Assembly (NCBI GenBank): GCA_025356075.1
Contig: JANXUT010000081.1
Coordinates: 1-64,000 of the forward strand
Length of the DNA stretch: 64,000 nt
Reading direction: 5' to 3'
Origin: Pseudomonadota bacterium
GTDB taxonomy: Bacteria > Pseudomonadota > Gammaproteobacteria > Steroidobacterales > Steroidobacteraceae
Positions 8,753 through 17,478 of the stretch are shown here, in pieces. The notes under the pieces are model-generated. The model searched no databases. It was given only the letters and a program-made list of their open reading frames with translations, and was not told where the DNA came from. The translations under genes were made by a program, and so were the position numbers. Within the stretch, counting starts at the first letter, position 1. Each line of letters starts with the position of its first letter.

Positions 8753-9795
8753 ACACGCGCCGCCTCGGCGCAGCGATCCGCGACGTCAACGCACTCGGCC
8801 GGCTCGATCTGGATCGTCGAGTGTTCGATCGCGTACTCGGCGACCAATACCTGCTTGATCGCGATGAGCGTGGCGCCGGCGTCGGCGCCCGGCGCGAGGC
8901 GCGCGTGCAGCGTCAGCAGCGTCTCGCGCGGCGTCAGCGACCAGGCGTGCACGTGGTGGACGTTCGCGACGGTCGGCACCGCCGCGAGCAACCGCCGGCC
9001 GAGCGCATCCGCATCGAAGCCCTCGGGCGTCCCCTCCTGCAGCACGTGTGCCGAGTGCTTGAGCAGCCGCCAGGCGCCAACCGCAATCAGCGCGGTGACG
9101 AGGAGCGACAGCCACGGATCGGCCGCCAGCCAGCCGGTCTTCCAGACGATCGCGGCCGCCAGCACCGCGGCACCGGAGCCGGCGAGGTCGCTGAGCACGT
9201 GCAGGTACGCGGCCCGGACGTTCATGTCGTGTTCGTGGCCGTGGTGCAGGAGCCGCGCCGCGACGAGGTTCACGATGACGCCGGCGAGGGCAACGGCGAG
9301 CGCGAGCGGCGCGTTGATCGGGTGAGGCGTCATCAGCCGCTGGCCCGCCTCGAACACAATCGCCACGACGATGGCCAGCAGCAGGATCGAGTTGACGAAC
9401 GCCGCGAGCACCTGCAGGCGCGTGTGTCCGAACGAGCGCAGGTCGCTCGCGGGGCGCTGCGCGAGGCGGTGCGCGGCGTAGGCGAGGGCGATCGCGAGCG
9501 TGTCGACGAACATATGGCCGGCATCGGCGAGGAGCGCGAGCGAACCCGACATCCAGCCGCCGACCGCCTCGACGATCGTGAATGCGCCGATGAGCCAGAA
9601 CACGACGCCGAGGCCGGCGCCGGTGTCAGCGTGCGCATGGGGCGCCGGAGGGCGCCCCGCGCCGGCAGCGGGGGCGCCGTGCCCGTGGCCATCGCCCGCC
9701 GCGGGGTGGGGGCCGTCGTGGTCGTGGTGGTGCTTGTGTGCGCCGCCGCCGTGGGCGCCGTGGTCGTGGCCGTGGTGGTGGGGGTGCTCGGACAT
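8716..9795 (-). CDS. Cation diffusion facilitator (CzcD/ZitB-type zinc exporter)
   Basis: Inner-membrane divalent-metal/proton antiporter of 359 residues. The N-terminus is very rich in histidine (HPHHHGHDHG, HKHHHDHDG), a metal-binding tail. About six membrane segments follow, with the zinc-site pairs HMFVD (in LLADAGHMFVD) and HVLSD. A C-terminal cytosolic domain contains VHHVHAWSLTP. ATG at 9795 is chosen because the upstream extension is low in coding character. The 3' end overlaps the acyltransferase tail-to-tail by 37 bases. Zinc, or zinc plus cadmium/cobalt, is the likely substrate from the family motif; no metal sensor gene is adjacent. Confidence 0.9.
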   Translation of the reverse strand: MSEHPHHHGHDHGAHGGGAHKHHHDHDGPHPAAGDGHGHGAPAAGAGRPPAPHAHADTGAGLGVVFWLIGAFTIVEAVGGWMSGSLALLADAGHMFVDTLAIALAYAAHRLAQRPASDLRSFGHTRLQVLAAFVNSILLLAIVVAIVFEAGQRLMTPHPINAPLALAVALAGVIVNLVAARLLHHGHEHDMNVRAAYLHVLSDLAGSGAAVLAAAIVWKTGWLAADPWLSLLVTALIAVGAWRLLKHSAHVLQEGTPEGFDADALGRRLLAAVPTVANVHHVHAWSLTPRETLLTLHARLAPGADAGATLIAIKQVLVAEYAIEHSTIQIEPAECVDVADRCAEAARVQPLASAARALR

Positions 9796-9867
9796 GGGCG
9801 AACTGTAGGGGGTCGGCTCGGTCGAACGCAATGCAGGTGAAAAAGACAGTATCGGCAGTGGGTTAGC

Positions 9868-9895
9868 TTGCAATCCTAGAAAAACGTGCCAGAAT
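9868..9895 (+). promoter_or_regulatory. Candidate sigma-70 promoter of the GGDEF-EAL gene
   Basis: TTGCAA at 9868-9873, a 16-base spacer, then CAGAAT at 9890-9895, in the 209-base gap between the cation exporter and the GGDEF-EAL gene. This gap is clearly more AT-rich than its surroundings. The start point would be near 9902, leaving a leader of about 100 bases to the ATG at 10005 or about 30 to the GTG at 9933. Confidence 0.45.
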
Positions 9896-10004
9896 CGAGT
9901 GCAAGTCCATAAAAGCTGGTAGTTCGAGAACTGTGGCACAGGTCCGGGTCGGTCTCCGGGATGACTGCGACACTTCCGCAAGGATCCCGGGGGTAGCGAC
10001 GGCG

Positions 10005-12701
10005 ATGCCGATCGTCAAGAACCAGCAGGATCGGGACTTCACCGCATCCGACATTCTCGCCCCCCAGCAGTGGGCTCCTTCCGCGAGCCGACTGAATTTC
10101 GGGCTCGATGTGACGTGCACGAAAATTGCCGTCGATTTCCAGAACCTCGAGCCGAAGACCGCTGAGCGCGTCGTCCAGCAGAATCTCGACCTCCTGCGCG
10201 AAGCGACCGGCACCGATGCCGTGTTCCTCGCGACCTACGACCATGCCGGCGAGACGATCCAGTCCATCGAGGTGTCGAAAGGCCTGTTCGTGCCGTGCTC
10301 GCCCGAGGTACTGCGGGGCCAGCCGCTCGCCGACTTCAACTGGGTGCGTGAGCGCCTGACCCACACCCGCATCCTCGAGCTCAGGGACACGCTCACCGCG
10401 CGGCGCGAGTACGCGGGCGAGGCCAGGCGCTTCGGCGAGCTCGGCATGCGCGCCGTGCTCCTCGTCGGCATCGCGGTGCGTGGCCGCATGCACGGCTTCC
10501 TGGGTCTTGCGACCGGCGCGCCGTGCGGCGGCTGGGACGTCAACTTCCACCTGCTGCTGAAGCTGGTCGGCAATAGCCTTGGCGCCGGGCTCGACCGGGT
10601 CGCGCTCGAGCGCGAGGTCAATGACCTACGGGAGCGCAACGCGCTCGCGCTCCCCTGCACCAACGAAGGACTCTGGGACTACGATGCGGCCAGCAACCGC
10701 ACCTGGTTCTCGCCGCGCTGGAAGTCGATGCTCGGCTATGCCGAGGACGAGCTCAACCGCGCGCCCGACTGGAACAAGCTCGTCCATCCCGACGACCTGC
10801 CGCGCGTCTCGCAGATGATCCGCGAGCACATCGGCGGCCGCAGCCCCGTGTTCGAGAGCATGCACCGCATGCGCCACCGCGACGGCGAGTGGCGCTGGGT
10901 CGTGTCGCGCGCCAAGGCGCAGGTCGACAACGGCAGCCTCAGGCGCCTCATCGGCGTCGAGCTCGACGTGACCGAGCGAAAACTCTACGAGGAGGCGCTC
11001 TTTCGCGAGAAGGAACGCGCCCAGATCACGCTGCAGTCGATCGGCGATGGCGTCATCACCACGGATGAGCACTCGCGCGTCGAGTATCTGAACCCGGTAG
11101 CCGAGGAGCTGACGGGCTGGCGCGTCGAGGACGCGATGGGCCGCACGCTCGATGAGATCTTCCGTGCCTTCCACGAGGAGACCTGCGAGCCGCTCGAGAA
11201 CCCGCTCGCCTCGGCGATCCGCCGGCTGCGCCCCGTGAAGTCGGTGCGGCCGATGCTGTTCATCCGCCGCGACGGCAACGAAATCTACATCGAGAGCACC
11301 GCATCGCCGATCCGCGACGGCACCGGCACCGTGACTGGCGGCGTGCTCGTGTTCCACGACGTCAGCGAGTCGCGCGAGCTCAACCGGCGCCTCAGCTACC
11401 ACGCGAGCCACGACGTGCTCACCGGGCTCGTCAACCGGCGCGAATTCGAGAACCGGCTCGAGCGGGCGCTCAGGAGCGCCAAGGCGCGCGAGACCTCCTA
11501 CGCGCTTTGCTACCTCGACCTCGACCAGTTCAAGATCGTCAACGACACCTGCGGCCACAGCGCCGGAGACGCGCTCCTCGGCCAGGTCGGCCAGCTCCTG
11601 AAATCCAAGGTCCGCTGGCGCGACACGCTGTCGCGCCTGGGCGGCGATGAGTTCGGCGTGCTGCTCGAGGCGTGCTCGCTCGATGAGGCGCTGCGGACCG
11701 CCGAGGGCCTGCGCGAGGCGGTGCGCAACTGCCGCTTCCAGTGGGAAGACCGCACGTTCCGGCTCGGTGTCAGCATCGGCGTCGTGCCGATCGCGCCCGA
11801 GAACGAGGACGTGGCGTCCGTGCTTTCGGCCGCCGACAGCGCCTGCCAGGCCGCCAAGGAGCAGGGCCGCAACCGCGTGCACTGCTTCGAGGAAAACGAC
11901 ATCGACCTGATGCGCCGCCGCCGCGAGATGCAGTGGGCCGCGCGCATCAACACGGCGCTCGAGGAAGGCCGCTTCGACCTCTACCGCCAGACGATCCTGC
12001 CGCTGCAGACCGAGGAGACGGGCCTGCACTACGAGATCCTGCTCAGGATGCGCGACGAGCAGGGCAAGATCATCACGCCCGACAACTTCATCGCCGCCGC
12101 CGAGCGCTACGGACTCACGCCCTCGATCGACCGCTGGGTGGTCGAGAACACGCTCAGGTGGCTGGTGTCGGAGGCCGATGAGCGCGACAAGCTCGCGATG
12201 TGCTCGATCAACCTGTCGGGGCAGAGCCTGGGCGATGACAAGTTCCTGCCGTTCGTGATCGAGCAGTTCCACCGCACCGGGCTCGATGCGAGGCGCATCT
12301 GCTTTGAAATCACCGAGACCGCCGCGATCGCGAGCTTCTCGCAGGCGAACCGCTTCATCCAGGCGCTCAAGGAACTCGGCTGCAAGTTCGCGCTCGATGA
12401 CTTCGGCACGGGCCTGTCCTCGTTCGGCTACCTGAAGCACTTCCCGGTGGACTTCCTCAAGATCGATGGCAGCTTCGTCAAGGAAATCCTCCACGACCCG
12501 ATCGACCGCGAAATGGTCCGCTCGATCAACGAGATCGGCCACCTGACCAACAAGCGCACGATCGCCGAGTTCGCCGAGAACGAGGACATCATCACGATGC
12601 TCCGGAACCTTGGCGTCGACTACGCGCAAGGCTACGGCGTCGCCCGTCCCCAGAAGATCCAGCGCGGACCCGCCGAGCGCAGCGTCAGCGGCGAGCCCTG
12701 A
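10005..12701 (+). CDS. GAF-PAS-PAS-GGDEF-EAL cyclic-di-GMP protein
   Basis: Cytoplasmic signalling protein of 898 residues predicted to make and/or degrade c-di-GMP. Order: a GAF-like domain (about 50-190), PAS1 (NEGLWDYDAASNRTWFSPRW, about 205-325), PAS2 (QSIGDGVITTDEHSRVEYLN, about 340-450), GGDEF (RLGGDEFGVLL near 545) and EAL (YEILLRM near 677). The diguanylate cyclase signature is intact, and an RxxD inhibitory site (RWRD) sits five residues before it. The EAL signature is EILLR, keeping the catalytic E-x-L-x-R. INLSGQS, EITETAA, DDFGTG and KIDGSF are all present, so both activities are plausible. No membrane segment is visible. ATG at 10005 is preferred (GGGGGT upstream); GTG at 9933 is an in-frame alternative without a ribosome-binding site. 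Confidence 0.92.
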   Translation: MPIVKNQQDRDFTASDILAPQQWAPSASRLNFGLDVTCTKIAVDFQNLEPKTAERVVQQNLDLLREATGTDAVFLATYDHAGETIQSIEVSKGLFVPCSPEVLRGQPLADFNWVRERLTHTRILELRDTLTARREYAGEARRFGELGMRAVLLVGIAVRGRMHGFLGLATGAPCGGWDVNFHLLLKLVGNSLGAGLDRVALEREVNDLRERNALALPCTNEGLWDYDAASNRTWFSPRWKSMLGYAEDELNRAPDWNKLVHPDDLPRVSQMIREHIGGRSPVFESMHRMRHRDGEWRWVVSRAKAQVDNGSLRRLIGVELDVTERKLYEEALFREKERAQITLQSIGDGVITTDEHSRVEYLNPVAEELTGWRVEDAMGRTLDEIFRAFHEETCEPLENPLASAIRRLRPVKSVRPMLFIRRDGNEIYIESTASPIRDGTGTVTGGVLVFHDVSESRELNRRLSYHASHDVLTGLVNRREFENRLERALRSAKARETSYALCYLDLDQFKIVNDTCGHSAGDALLGQVGQLLKSKVRWRDTLSRLGGDEFGVLLEACSLDEALRTAEGLREAVRNCRFQWEDRTFRLGVSIGVVPIAPENEDVASVLSAADSACQAAKEQGRNRVHCFEENDIDLMRRRREMQWAARINTALEEGRFDLYRQTILPLQTEETGLHYEILLRMRDEQGKIITPDNFIAAAERYGLTPSIDRWVVENTLRWLVSEADERDKLAMCSINLSGQSLGDDKFLPFVIEQFHRTGLDARRICFEITETAAIASFSQANRFIQALKELGCKFALDDFGTGLSSFGYLKHFPVDFLKIDGSFVKEILHDPIDREMVRSINEIGHLTNKRTIAEFAENEDIITMLRNLGVDYAQGYGVARPQKIQRGPAERSVSGEP

Positions 12702-12707
12702 GCCGCC

Positions 12708-13559
12708 TCAAGCCTCGAGGCTGAGCCGCATCGACAGGTCGACCGCACGCACGTGCTTGGTGATCGACCCTACCGAGATGAAGTCGACGCCGGTCGAGGC
12801 GATCGCGCGGATCGTGTCGAGATCGACTCCCCCGGATGCCTCGAGCCCGAGCGGCCGCGGCCGCGCACGGTTCCTCGTGACGGCCGTTGCCAGGTCGGCG
12901 AGCGAGAACTCATCGAGGAGCGCGAGATCCGCCTCTGCCGCGAAGGCCTCCTCGAGCTCAGCAAGCGTCTCGACCTCCACTTCCACCGGCACTCCCGCAT
13001 CGAGCGCCCGCGTCGCGGCGACCGCGGCGCGAATCGAGCCCGCCGCGGCGATGTGGTTCTCCTTGATCAGGATGCCGTCGTAGAGCCCGATGCGGTGGTT
13101 GCGGCCGCCGCCGCAGCGGACCGCGTACTTCTGCGCGAGCCGCATGCCGGGGAGCGTCTTGCGGGTGTCGAGGAGCGTGCAGCCGGTACCCTTGATCGCC
13201 TCGACGTAGGCGTGCGCCTGGGTCGCGGTGCCGGATAGCGTCTGCAGGAAGTTGAGCGCTGTCCGTTCGCCCGTGAGCAGCGCGCGCGCCGGGCCGACTG
13301 CCTCGAAGAGGAGGTCATTGGGGCCGACCTCGCCGCCGTCGGCGACCGACCAGTCGAGCCGCACGGCGGGATCGAGGTCGGCGAACACCCGGTTCACCCA
13401 CGCCGCCCCGCAGACGATGGCCGACTCCCGGCTGATGACCCGCGCGCGACCTCGCGCCGTCGCCGGCACGAGGGACGCCGTGAGGTCGCCGGTGCCGATG
13501 TCCTCGGCGAGGGCGCGCGCGACCGAGGCGGCGAGATCGGGCGGCAGGGTGAGGTTCAC
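12708..13559 (-). CDS. nadC: Nicotinate-nucleotide pyrophosphorylase (carboxylating)
   Basis: Quinolinate phosphoribosyltransferase of de novo NAD synthesis: quinolinate plus PRPP gives nicotinate mononucleotide and CO2. The 283-residue product fits the family. Typical motifs: EDIGTGDLT near the N-terminus, [24 protein letters not shown] (PRPP/quinolinate-binding Arg and Lys), [27 protein letters not shown] and [14 protein letters not shown] at 13559 is chosen; the frame stays open far upstream but overlaps the divergent repeat-protein gene there and is not coding. The stop is six bases from the convergent GGDEF-EAL gene. No nadA or nadB lies nearby. Confidence 0.95.
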   Translation of the reverse strand: MNLTLPPDLAASVARALAEDIGTGDLTASLVPATARGRARVISRESAIVCGAAWVNRVFADLDPAVRLDWSVADGGEVGPNDLLFEAVGPARALLTGERTALNFLQTLSGTATQAHAYVEAIKGTGCTLLDTRKTLPGMRLAQKYAVRCGGGRNHRIGLYDGILIKENHIAAAGSIRAAVAATRALDAGVPVEVEVETLAELEEAFAAEADLALLDEFSLADLATAVTRNRARPRPLGLEASGGVDLDTIRAIASTGVDFISVGSITKHVRAVDLSMRLSLEA

Positions 13560-13706
13560 GAGCCCAAGCCTTGCACGGCCCCCGCGAAAAGGAAACGGCC
13601 GAGCCGCCTGACTCGCCAAGGCCAATTGCCCGGAATCTGAAACCTGCCGGGCGCGGGGCGCGTACATACCGCATCGACCCAGCGCCGTGTCACCGGGGAT
13701 CCCCTC

Positions 13707-14363
13707 ATGAAAGCCACGTTCCTCCTGCTCGCAATTGCCTTCTCGATGCCCGCCTGGGGCAGCGGCGCGCCGGTCAGCAAGGTGCTCCGTTCGATCGACG
13801 TCGGCGCCAACCAGATCGCCGGCAAGCTCTCGAGCGTCAACGGCGGCATCGAGGTCGGCGCCCACTCGAACGTCGAGGAAATGGACACGGTGAACGGCCA
13901 CCTGCGCCTCGGTGCTGATTCGACCGCGACCTCCATGAGTACCGTGAACGGCAGCGTCACGCTCGATGCGGGCGCGAAGGTCAAGGGCGCCGTCGCGACC
14001 GCCAACGGCTCGCTGACGCTCGCCACCGGCGCCGAGGTCGGCGGCACGCTCACGAACGTCAATGGCGATGTGATGATCGACGGCGCGCACGTCGTCGGGA
14101 TGCTGGAGACCCAGTCGGGCTCGATCGAGACGCGCCACGGCGCGCGGCTCGACGGCGGGCTCGAGGTCGGCAAGAACGACAACAACTGGCAGCTGTTCGG
14201 CCACTCCGAGCCGCGCATCGTCATCGGCCCGGGCACGGTGGTGGGCGGGGCGCTCACGTTCAAGCGCAAGGTCACGCTCTACATCAGCGACACGGCCACC
14301 GTGAGCGGCGCAATCGTCGGGGCGGTGGCGGTGCGCTACTCGGGCGAGGCTGCGCCCAGGTAG
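13707..14363 (+). CDS. Exported bactofilin-like beta-helix repeat protein
   Basis: A 218-residue protein with a clear N-terminal signal peptide (lysine then a hydrophobic core, cleavage probably after the AWG near residue 18). Imperfect repeats of about 20 residues follow, each with a VNG or ANG turn: [60 protein letters not shown]. This pattern is what right-handed beta-helix polymers of the bactofilin type (polymer-forming cytoskeletal family) look like. Bactofilins are normally cytoplasmic, however, and lack a signal peptide. ATG at 13707 follows GGGGA. It is monocistronic, divergent from nadC, and ends at a strong hairpin. Likely periplasmic or outer-envelope; function unknown. Confidence 0.78.
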   Translation: MKATFLLLAIAFSMPAWGSGAPVSKVLRSIDVGANQIAGKLSSVNGGIEVGAHSNVEEMDTVNGHLRLGADSTATSMSTVNGSVTLDAGAKVKGAVATANGSLTLATGAEVGGTLTNVNGDVMIDGAHVVGMLETQSGSIETRHGARLDGGLEVGKNDNNWQLFGHSEPRIVIGPGTVVGGALTFKRKVTLYISDTATVSGAIVGAVAVRYSGEAAPR

Positions 14364-14368
14364 CCCGC

Positions 14369-14397
14369 CGGCGACGCGGGCAGCGCCCGCGTCGCCG
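14369..14397. terminator. Strong hairpin between convergent genes
   Basis: A perfect 13-base-pair inverted repeat (arms 14369-14381 and 14385-14397) with a three-base loop AGC, lying between the stops of the convergent repeat-protein and PuuD-like genes. There is no T-tract on either side. It could act as a bidirectional terminator or mRNA 3'-end stabiliser. Confidence 0.6.
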
Positions 14398-14403
14398 CGC
14401 AGG

Positions 14404-15012
14404 TCAGAACAACCAGTGGTGCGACTGCGAGCCCATGCACAGCAGCATCGGCATCGACAGGACGAAGTTGATCCGCGACGCCATGCCGGCGGTCTTCCTG
14501 GCCGCGGCCTTCTGCTCGTCCGTGGCCGGCACGACGCCGAGGATCTTCTTCTGGTTCGGCCAGATGAAGACCCACACGTTGAACAGCATGATCGTGCCGA
14601 GCCAGGCGCCGACGCCGATCGCGCGGTAGCCCGACTGCAGTTCGAAGGCCTTTTGCAGCGTGTCCATCGGGCCGAAGCCGAACAGCAGGTAGTAGGCTCC
14701 CGTCAGCCAGGTCGCGACCGCCGCCCAGCGGAACCACCACAACGCGCGCGGCGCGATGTACTTGCTGATGCCCGCGCCGCCCGGGCCGCCCTTGTCGGCC
14801 GCCGCCGCCGCGAGCCCCGGCGTCTGCACGACGTTGAAGTACCAGAGGAGGCCGATCCACATGACGCCCGACAGGATGTGCAGCCAGCGACCGAGCGCTG
14901 CTGCATTGAGCGCCACGCCATTGCCGGTCGAGGCGGCCAGCCCGACGGCGACGAGGAGGGCGAGCACGATGCCGGTCGTGAGTGCGCCTTTGACGGAATT
15001 GAGTGGATTCAT
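14404..15012 (-). CDS. Urate hydroxylase PuuD-like membrane protein
   Basis: Integral membrane protein of 202 residues with about five hydrophobic segments. The segment [19 protein letters not shown], and the later [20 protein letters not shown], resemble the N-terminal membrane domain of bacterial urate hydroxylase (PuuD, Urate_ox_N). The C-terminal cytochrome c domain of full-length PuuD is absent, so an enzymatic role cannot be claimed. Several histidines lie in the membrane segments and at the C-terminus (QSHHWLF) and could bind heme. ATG at 15012 follows AAGGGG at good spacing. It is divergent from DUF1289-grxD. No purine-catabolism gene is near. Confidence 0.7.
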   Translation of the reverse strand: MNPLNSVKGALTTGIVLALLVAVGLAASTGNGVALNAAALGRWLHILSGVMWIGLLWYFNVVQTPGLAAAAADKGGPGGAGISKYIAPRALWWFRWAAVATWLTGAYYLLFGFGPMDTLQKAFELQSGYRAIGVGAWLGTIMLFNVWVFIWPNQKKILGVVPATDEQKAAARKTAGMASRINFVLSMPMLLCMGSQSHHWLF

Positions 15013-15044
15013 CGCGGATTCCCCTTAAATTTGGCTTTCTCGCA

Positions 15045-15071
15045 CCGGACCCGCCGAGCGTTGGGGTCCGG
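15045..15071. repeat. 8-bp inverted repeat overlapping a -35 box
   Basis: CCGGACCC at 15045-15052 and its complement GGGTCCGG at 15064-15071, separated by 11 bases. The right arm overlaps the -35 element of the DUF1289-grxD promoter. It may be an operator; chance is not excluded in such GC-rich DNA. Confidence 0.35.
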
Positions 15072-15090
15072 GGGGCGACTCGGGTAGAAT
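15061..15090 (+). promoter_or_regulatory. Promoter of DUF1289-grxD
   Basis: TTGGGG at 15061-15066, an 18-base spacer, then TAGAAT at 15085-15090. The predicted start is near 15097, about 60 bases before the DUF1289 ATG. It lies in the 147-base gap divergent from the PuuD-like gene. Confidence 0.5.
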
Positions 15091-15159
15091 AGGTGCTTGC
15101 CGCAGTTGATTTCAACCGGCGAGCCCCAATCCGGAGCGTCTGCCACAGACAGGATCCTG

Positions 15160-15381
15160 ATGCCTGTGCCCGCGCCCCAGTCGCCGTGTATCAACGTCTG
15201 CAACATCGGGCCGGAAGGCTGGTGCCAGGGTTGCTACCGGACGCTGAACGAGATCGCCGGCTGGGTGCGGCTCGATGCGCCGACGCAATGGGCCGTGATC
15301 CGGGCCGCCGATGACAGGCGCCGCGCGGCGCGGCCGATGCATGTTTCACTTGCCGCCACGAACACCGATTCACGAGGCTGA
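15160..15381 (+). CDS. DUF1289 family small cysteine protein
   Basis: A 73-residue protein with the DUF1289 pattern: SPCINVCNIGPEGWCQGCYR followed by TLNEIAGWVRL. The four cysteines (CxxxC...CxGC) suggest metal or Fe-S binding. ATG at 15160 is chosen because AGGA lies five bases upstream and the cysteine motif then begins near residue 9; earlier in-frame starts fall on the promoter. The gene is six bases upstream of the monothiol glutaredoxin gene and surely cotranscribed with it, which fits a link to iron-sulfur handling. The molecular function of DUF1289 is not known. Confidence 0.83.
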   Translation: MPVPAPQSPCINVCNIGPEGWCQGCYRTLNEIAGWVRLDAPTQWAVIRAADDRRRAARPMHVSLAATNTDSRG

Positions 15382-15387
15382 CCTAAG

Positions 15388-15720
15388 ATGAGCACTCCCG
15401 AAGTCACCGAACGCATCAAGACGCATCTCGCCGCGGCGCCGGCGGTGCTGTTCATGAAAGGCACGCCCGATTTCCCGCAGTGCGGCTTCTCCGCGCAGAC
15501 GGTCGGTGCGCTGAAGGCCTGCAACGCCGAGTTCCACGCGGTCAACATCTTCGAGGACCCGGAGCTTCGCGAGGCGCTGAAGGCGCACTCGAACTGGCCG
15601 ACCTACCCGCAGCTGTACGTCAAGGGCGAATTGCTCGGTGGCTGCGACATCGCGCTGCAGATGTACAAGAGCGGCGAACTCAAGCAGCTGCTGAGCGAAG
15701 TCGGCGCGGTTGCCGCCTGA
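15388..15720 (+). CDS. grxD: Monothiol glutaredoxin (Grx4 family)
   Basis: CGFS-type glutaredoxin of 110 residues that binds a 2Fe-2S cluster with glutathione and helps deliver iron-sulfur clusters. Seen: VLFMKGTPDFPQCGFSAQ with the single active-site cysteine in CGFS, WPTYPQLYVKGELLGGCDI (the TxP-type glutathione site WPTYPQ, then the GG turn), and a C-terminal helix. Length matches E. coli GrxD. It is second in a two-gene operon with DUF1289 and convergent with RNase T. Assignment is secure. Confidence 0.95.
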   Translation: MSTPEVTERIKTHLAAAPAVLFMKGTPDFPQCGFSAQTVGALKACNAEFHAVNIFEDPELREALKAHSNWPTYPQLYVKGELLGGCDIALQMYKSGELKQLLSEVGAVAA

Positions 15721-15735
15721 GCGACCCGGCGGGCG

Positions 15736-16434
15736 CTACTCGGGCTCGATCGGCGTCGGCTCGACCATCGGGTTGATCGGCTCCTCACCCAGTTCCTCGA
15801 GCGCCTGCGCGCGCGAGCGCGCCTCGTCGAAGATTGGCCGGAACTGGTTGCACACGTCGCAGAACAGGTCCGCGGTGCGCTCCGCGTCGTAGATCGCCGA
15901 GTGCGCGTGCTCGCGCTCCCACGTGAGTCCGGCCGCGACGACTGCCCGCGACAGCACCGTCTGGCCGTAGGCCACCCCGGCGAGCGTCGCCGTATCGAAG
16001 CAGCTGAACGGGTGAAAGGGATTTCGCTTGATGCCGGCGCGCGCGACCGCGGCATTGACGAAGGCGAGGTCGAAGGCGGCGTTGTGGCCAACGAGGATCG
16101 CGCGCGTGCAGCCGCTGTCCTTGACGGCGTTACGCACGTCCTTGAACAGCCGTCCTAGCGCGTCCGCCTCGGGTAGCGCGGGCCTGAGCGGATGGTGCGG
16201 GTCGATGCCGTTGACCGCGAGTGAGGCGGGGTCGAGGCGCGCGCCCGGGAACGGCTGCACGTGGTAGCGACTCGTCGCGCCGCGCCGGAGCACTCCGTCC
16301 TCGTCGAGCTTCAGGAGGACCCCCGCGATCTCGAGGAGCCCGTCGGTCTGGGCATTGAACCCGCCCGTCTCGCAGTCGACGACGACGGGGAGGAAGCCGC
16401 GGAACCGGTCGCGCATGAGATATATGTCACCCAT
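15736..16434 (-). CDS. rnt: Ribonuclease T
   Basis: DEDD-family 3'-5' exoribonuclease that matures the CCA ends of tRNAs and other small RNAs. The 232-residue product shows the exonuclease motifs: [19 protein letters not shown] (ExoI, Asp and Glu), [14 protein letters not shown] (ExoII) and [14 protein letters not shown] (ExoIII, DEDDh-type His and Asp). [10 protein letters not shown] is typical of RNase T rather than the DNA polymerase III epsilon subunit. ATG at 16434 lies three bases after the pyrC stop, making it the last gene of an M17 peptidase-pyrC-rnt operon. The C-terminus is extended and acidic. Confidence 0.94.
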   Translation of the reverse strand: MGDIYLMRDRFRGFLPVVVDCETGGFNAQTDGLLEIAGVLLKLDEDGVLRRGATSRYHVQPFPGARLDPASLAVNGIDPHHPLRPALPEADALGRLFKDVRNAVKDSGCTRAILVGHNAAFDLAFVNAAVARAGIKRNPFHPFSCFDTATLAGVAYGQTVLSRAVVAAGLTWEREHAHSAIYDAERTADLFCDVCNQFRPIFDEARSRAQALEELGEEPINPMVEPTPIEPE

Positions 16435-16437
16435 CGT

Positions 16438-17478
16438 TCATCCACCCGCCGGCGCAAGGCGCCAGGCCACGGGGCTCCCGGCGCGAAACGGCACCAGTAC
16501 GTCGGCGCCAAACGGGTAGCTCGGCGCGGGCGTCCACGCCTCGCGGATTAGCGTCAGGGTCGCGCTGTTCCGGGCGAGGCGGTAGAAATCCGCGCCGTGG
16601 AAGCTCGCGAAGCCCTCGAGGCGGCTGAGTGCGTTCACGGATTCGAAGGCCTCCGCGTAGAGCTCGATCGCGGCGTGGGAGGAGTAGATCCCGGCGCAGC
16701 CACAGGCGGTCTCCTTCTGGCCGCGCGCGTGCGGTGCGCTGTCGGTGCCGAGGAAGTACTTGGGGCTGCCGCCCGTCGCGGCGGCGAGCAGGGCGAGGCG
16801 GTGGTGCTCGCGCTTCAGCACCGGCAGGCAGTAGTTGTGCGGGCGGATGCCGCCATCGAAGAGCGCGCTCCGGTTGAGGAGGAGGTGCTGCGGCGTGATG
16901 GTCGCGGCGAGCCGTGCGCCCGCCGCGGCGACGAACTCGACCGCCTCGCGCGTCGTGATGTGCTCGAACACGATCCGCAGCCCCGGGTAGCGGCGCACGA
17001 GTCCCGCGAGCACGCGCTCGATGAACACCTTCTCCCGATCGAAGGTGTCGACGGCGGGGTCGGTCACCTCGCCGTGCACGAGCAGCGGCAGGTCGAGCTC
17101 CTCCATTCGCGCGAGCGTCGCCTCGAGCCGCGCGAGGTCGTGGACGCCGGCATCGGAGTGGGTCGTGGCGCCGGCCGGGTAGTACTTCACCGCGTGCACG
17201 AAGCCGCTCGCGCGCGCGCGCTCGATCTCGGCCGGGCTCGTCGACTCGGTCAGGTAGAGCGTCATCAGCGGCTCGAACGAGGCGCCGGCCGGTAGCGCCG
17301 CGAGGATCCGCGCGCGGTAGGCGCCCGCCGCCTCGGTCGTCGTCACCGGGGGCTTCAGGTTCGGCATCACGATCGCGCGGGCGAACCGCTCGGCGGTGTG
17401 CGCGAGCACGGCGCCAAGCGCGGGCCCGTCGCGCAGGTGCAGGTGCCAGTCGTCCGGGCGGGTGAGCGTCAGCCTCAT
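16438..17478 (-). CDS. pyrC: Dihydroorotase
   Basis: Zinc amidohydrolase of pyrimidine synthesis that cyclises carbamoyl-aspartate to dihydroorotate. The 346 residues match the class II (E. coli) enzyme. Metal ligands: DWHLHLRDG (HxH), VKYYPAGATT (the lysine that becomes carboxylated), LLVHGE, VFEHITT and GTDSAPH (Asp). The substrate loop and the C-terminal FGADVLVPFRAGSPVAW are typical. The ATG overlaps the upstream M17 peptidase stop by four bases, and rnt follows three bases after the stop, so all three are coupled. Confidence 0.96.
   Translation of the reverse strand: MRLTLTRPDDWHLHLRDGPALGAVLAHTAERFARAIVMPNLKPPVTTTEAAGAYRARILAALPAGASFEPLMTLYLTESTSPAEIERARASGFVHAVKYYPAGATTHSDAGVHDLARLEATLARMEELDLPLLVHGEVTDPAVDTFDREKVFIERVLAGLVRRYPGLRIVFEHITTREAVEFVAAAGARLAATITPQHLLLNRSALFDGGIRPHNYCLPVLKREHHRLALLAAATGGSPKYFLGTDSAPHARGQKETACGCAGIYSSHAAIELYAEAFESVNALSRLEGFASFHGADFYRLARNSATLTLIREAWTPAPSYPFGADVLVPFRAGSPVAWRLAPAGG

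Noticed and set aside
10626-12629. 667-codon minus frame opposite the GGDEF-EAL gene
   Set aside because: Shadow frame: no recognisable motif, composition typical of complement coding, and the sense protein is certain.
13639-13668. Possible ECF-sigma promoter (GAAACC, 16-base spacer, CGTACA) before the exported repeat protein
   Set aside because: The match to known ECF consensus sequences is loose and no ECF sigma gene is nearby; not strong enough to annotate.
13560-14204. Upstream in-frame extension of nadC (to 498 codons)
   Set aside because: It overlaps the opposite-strand exported repeat protein; nadC at 283 residues matches its family exactly.
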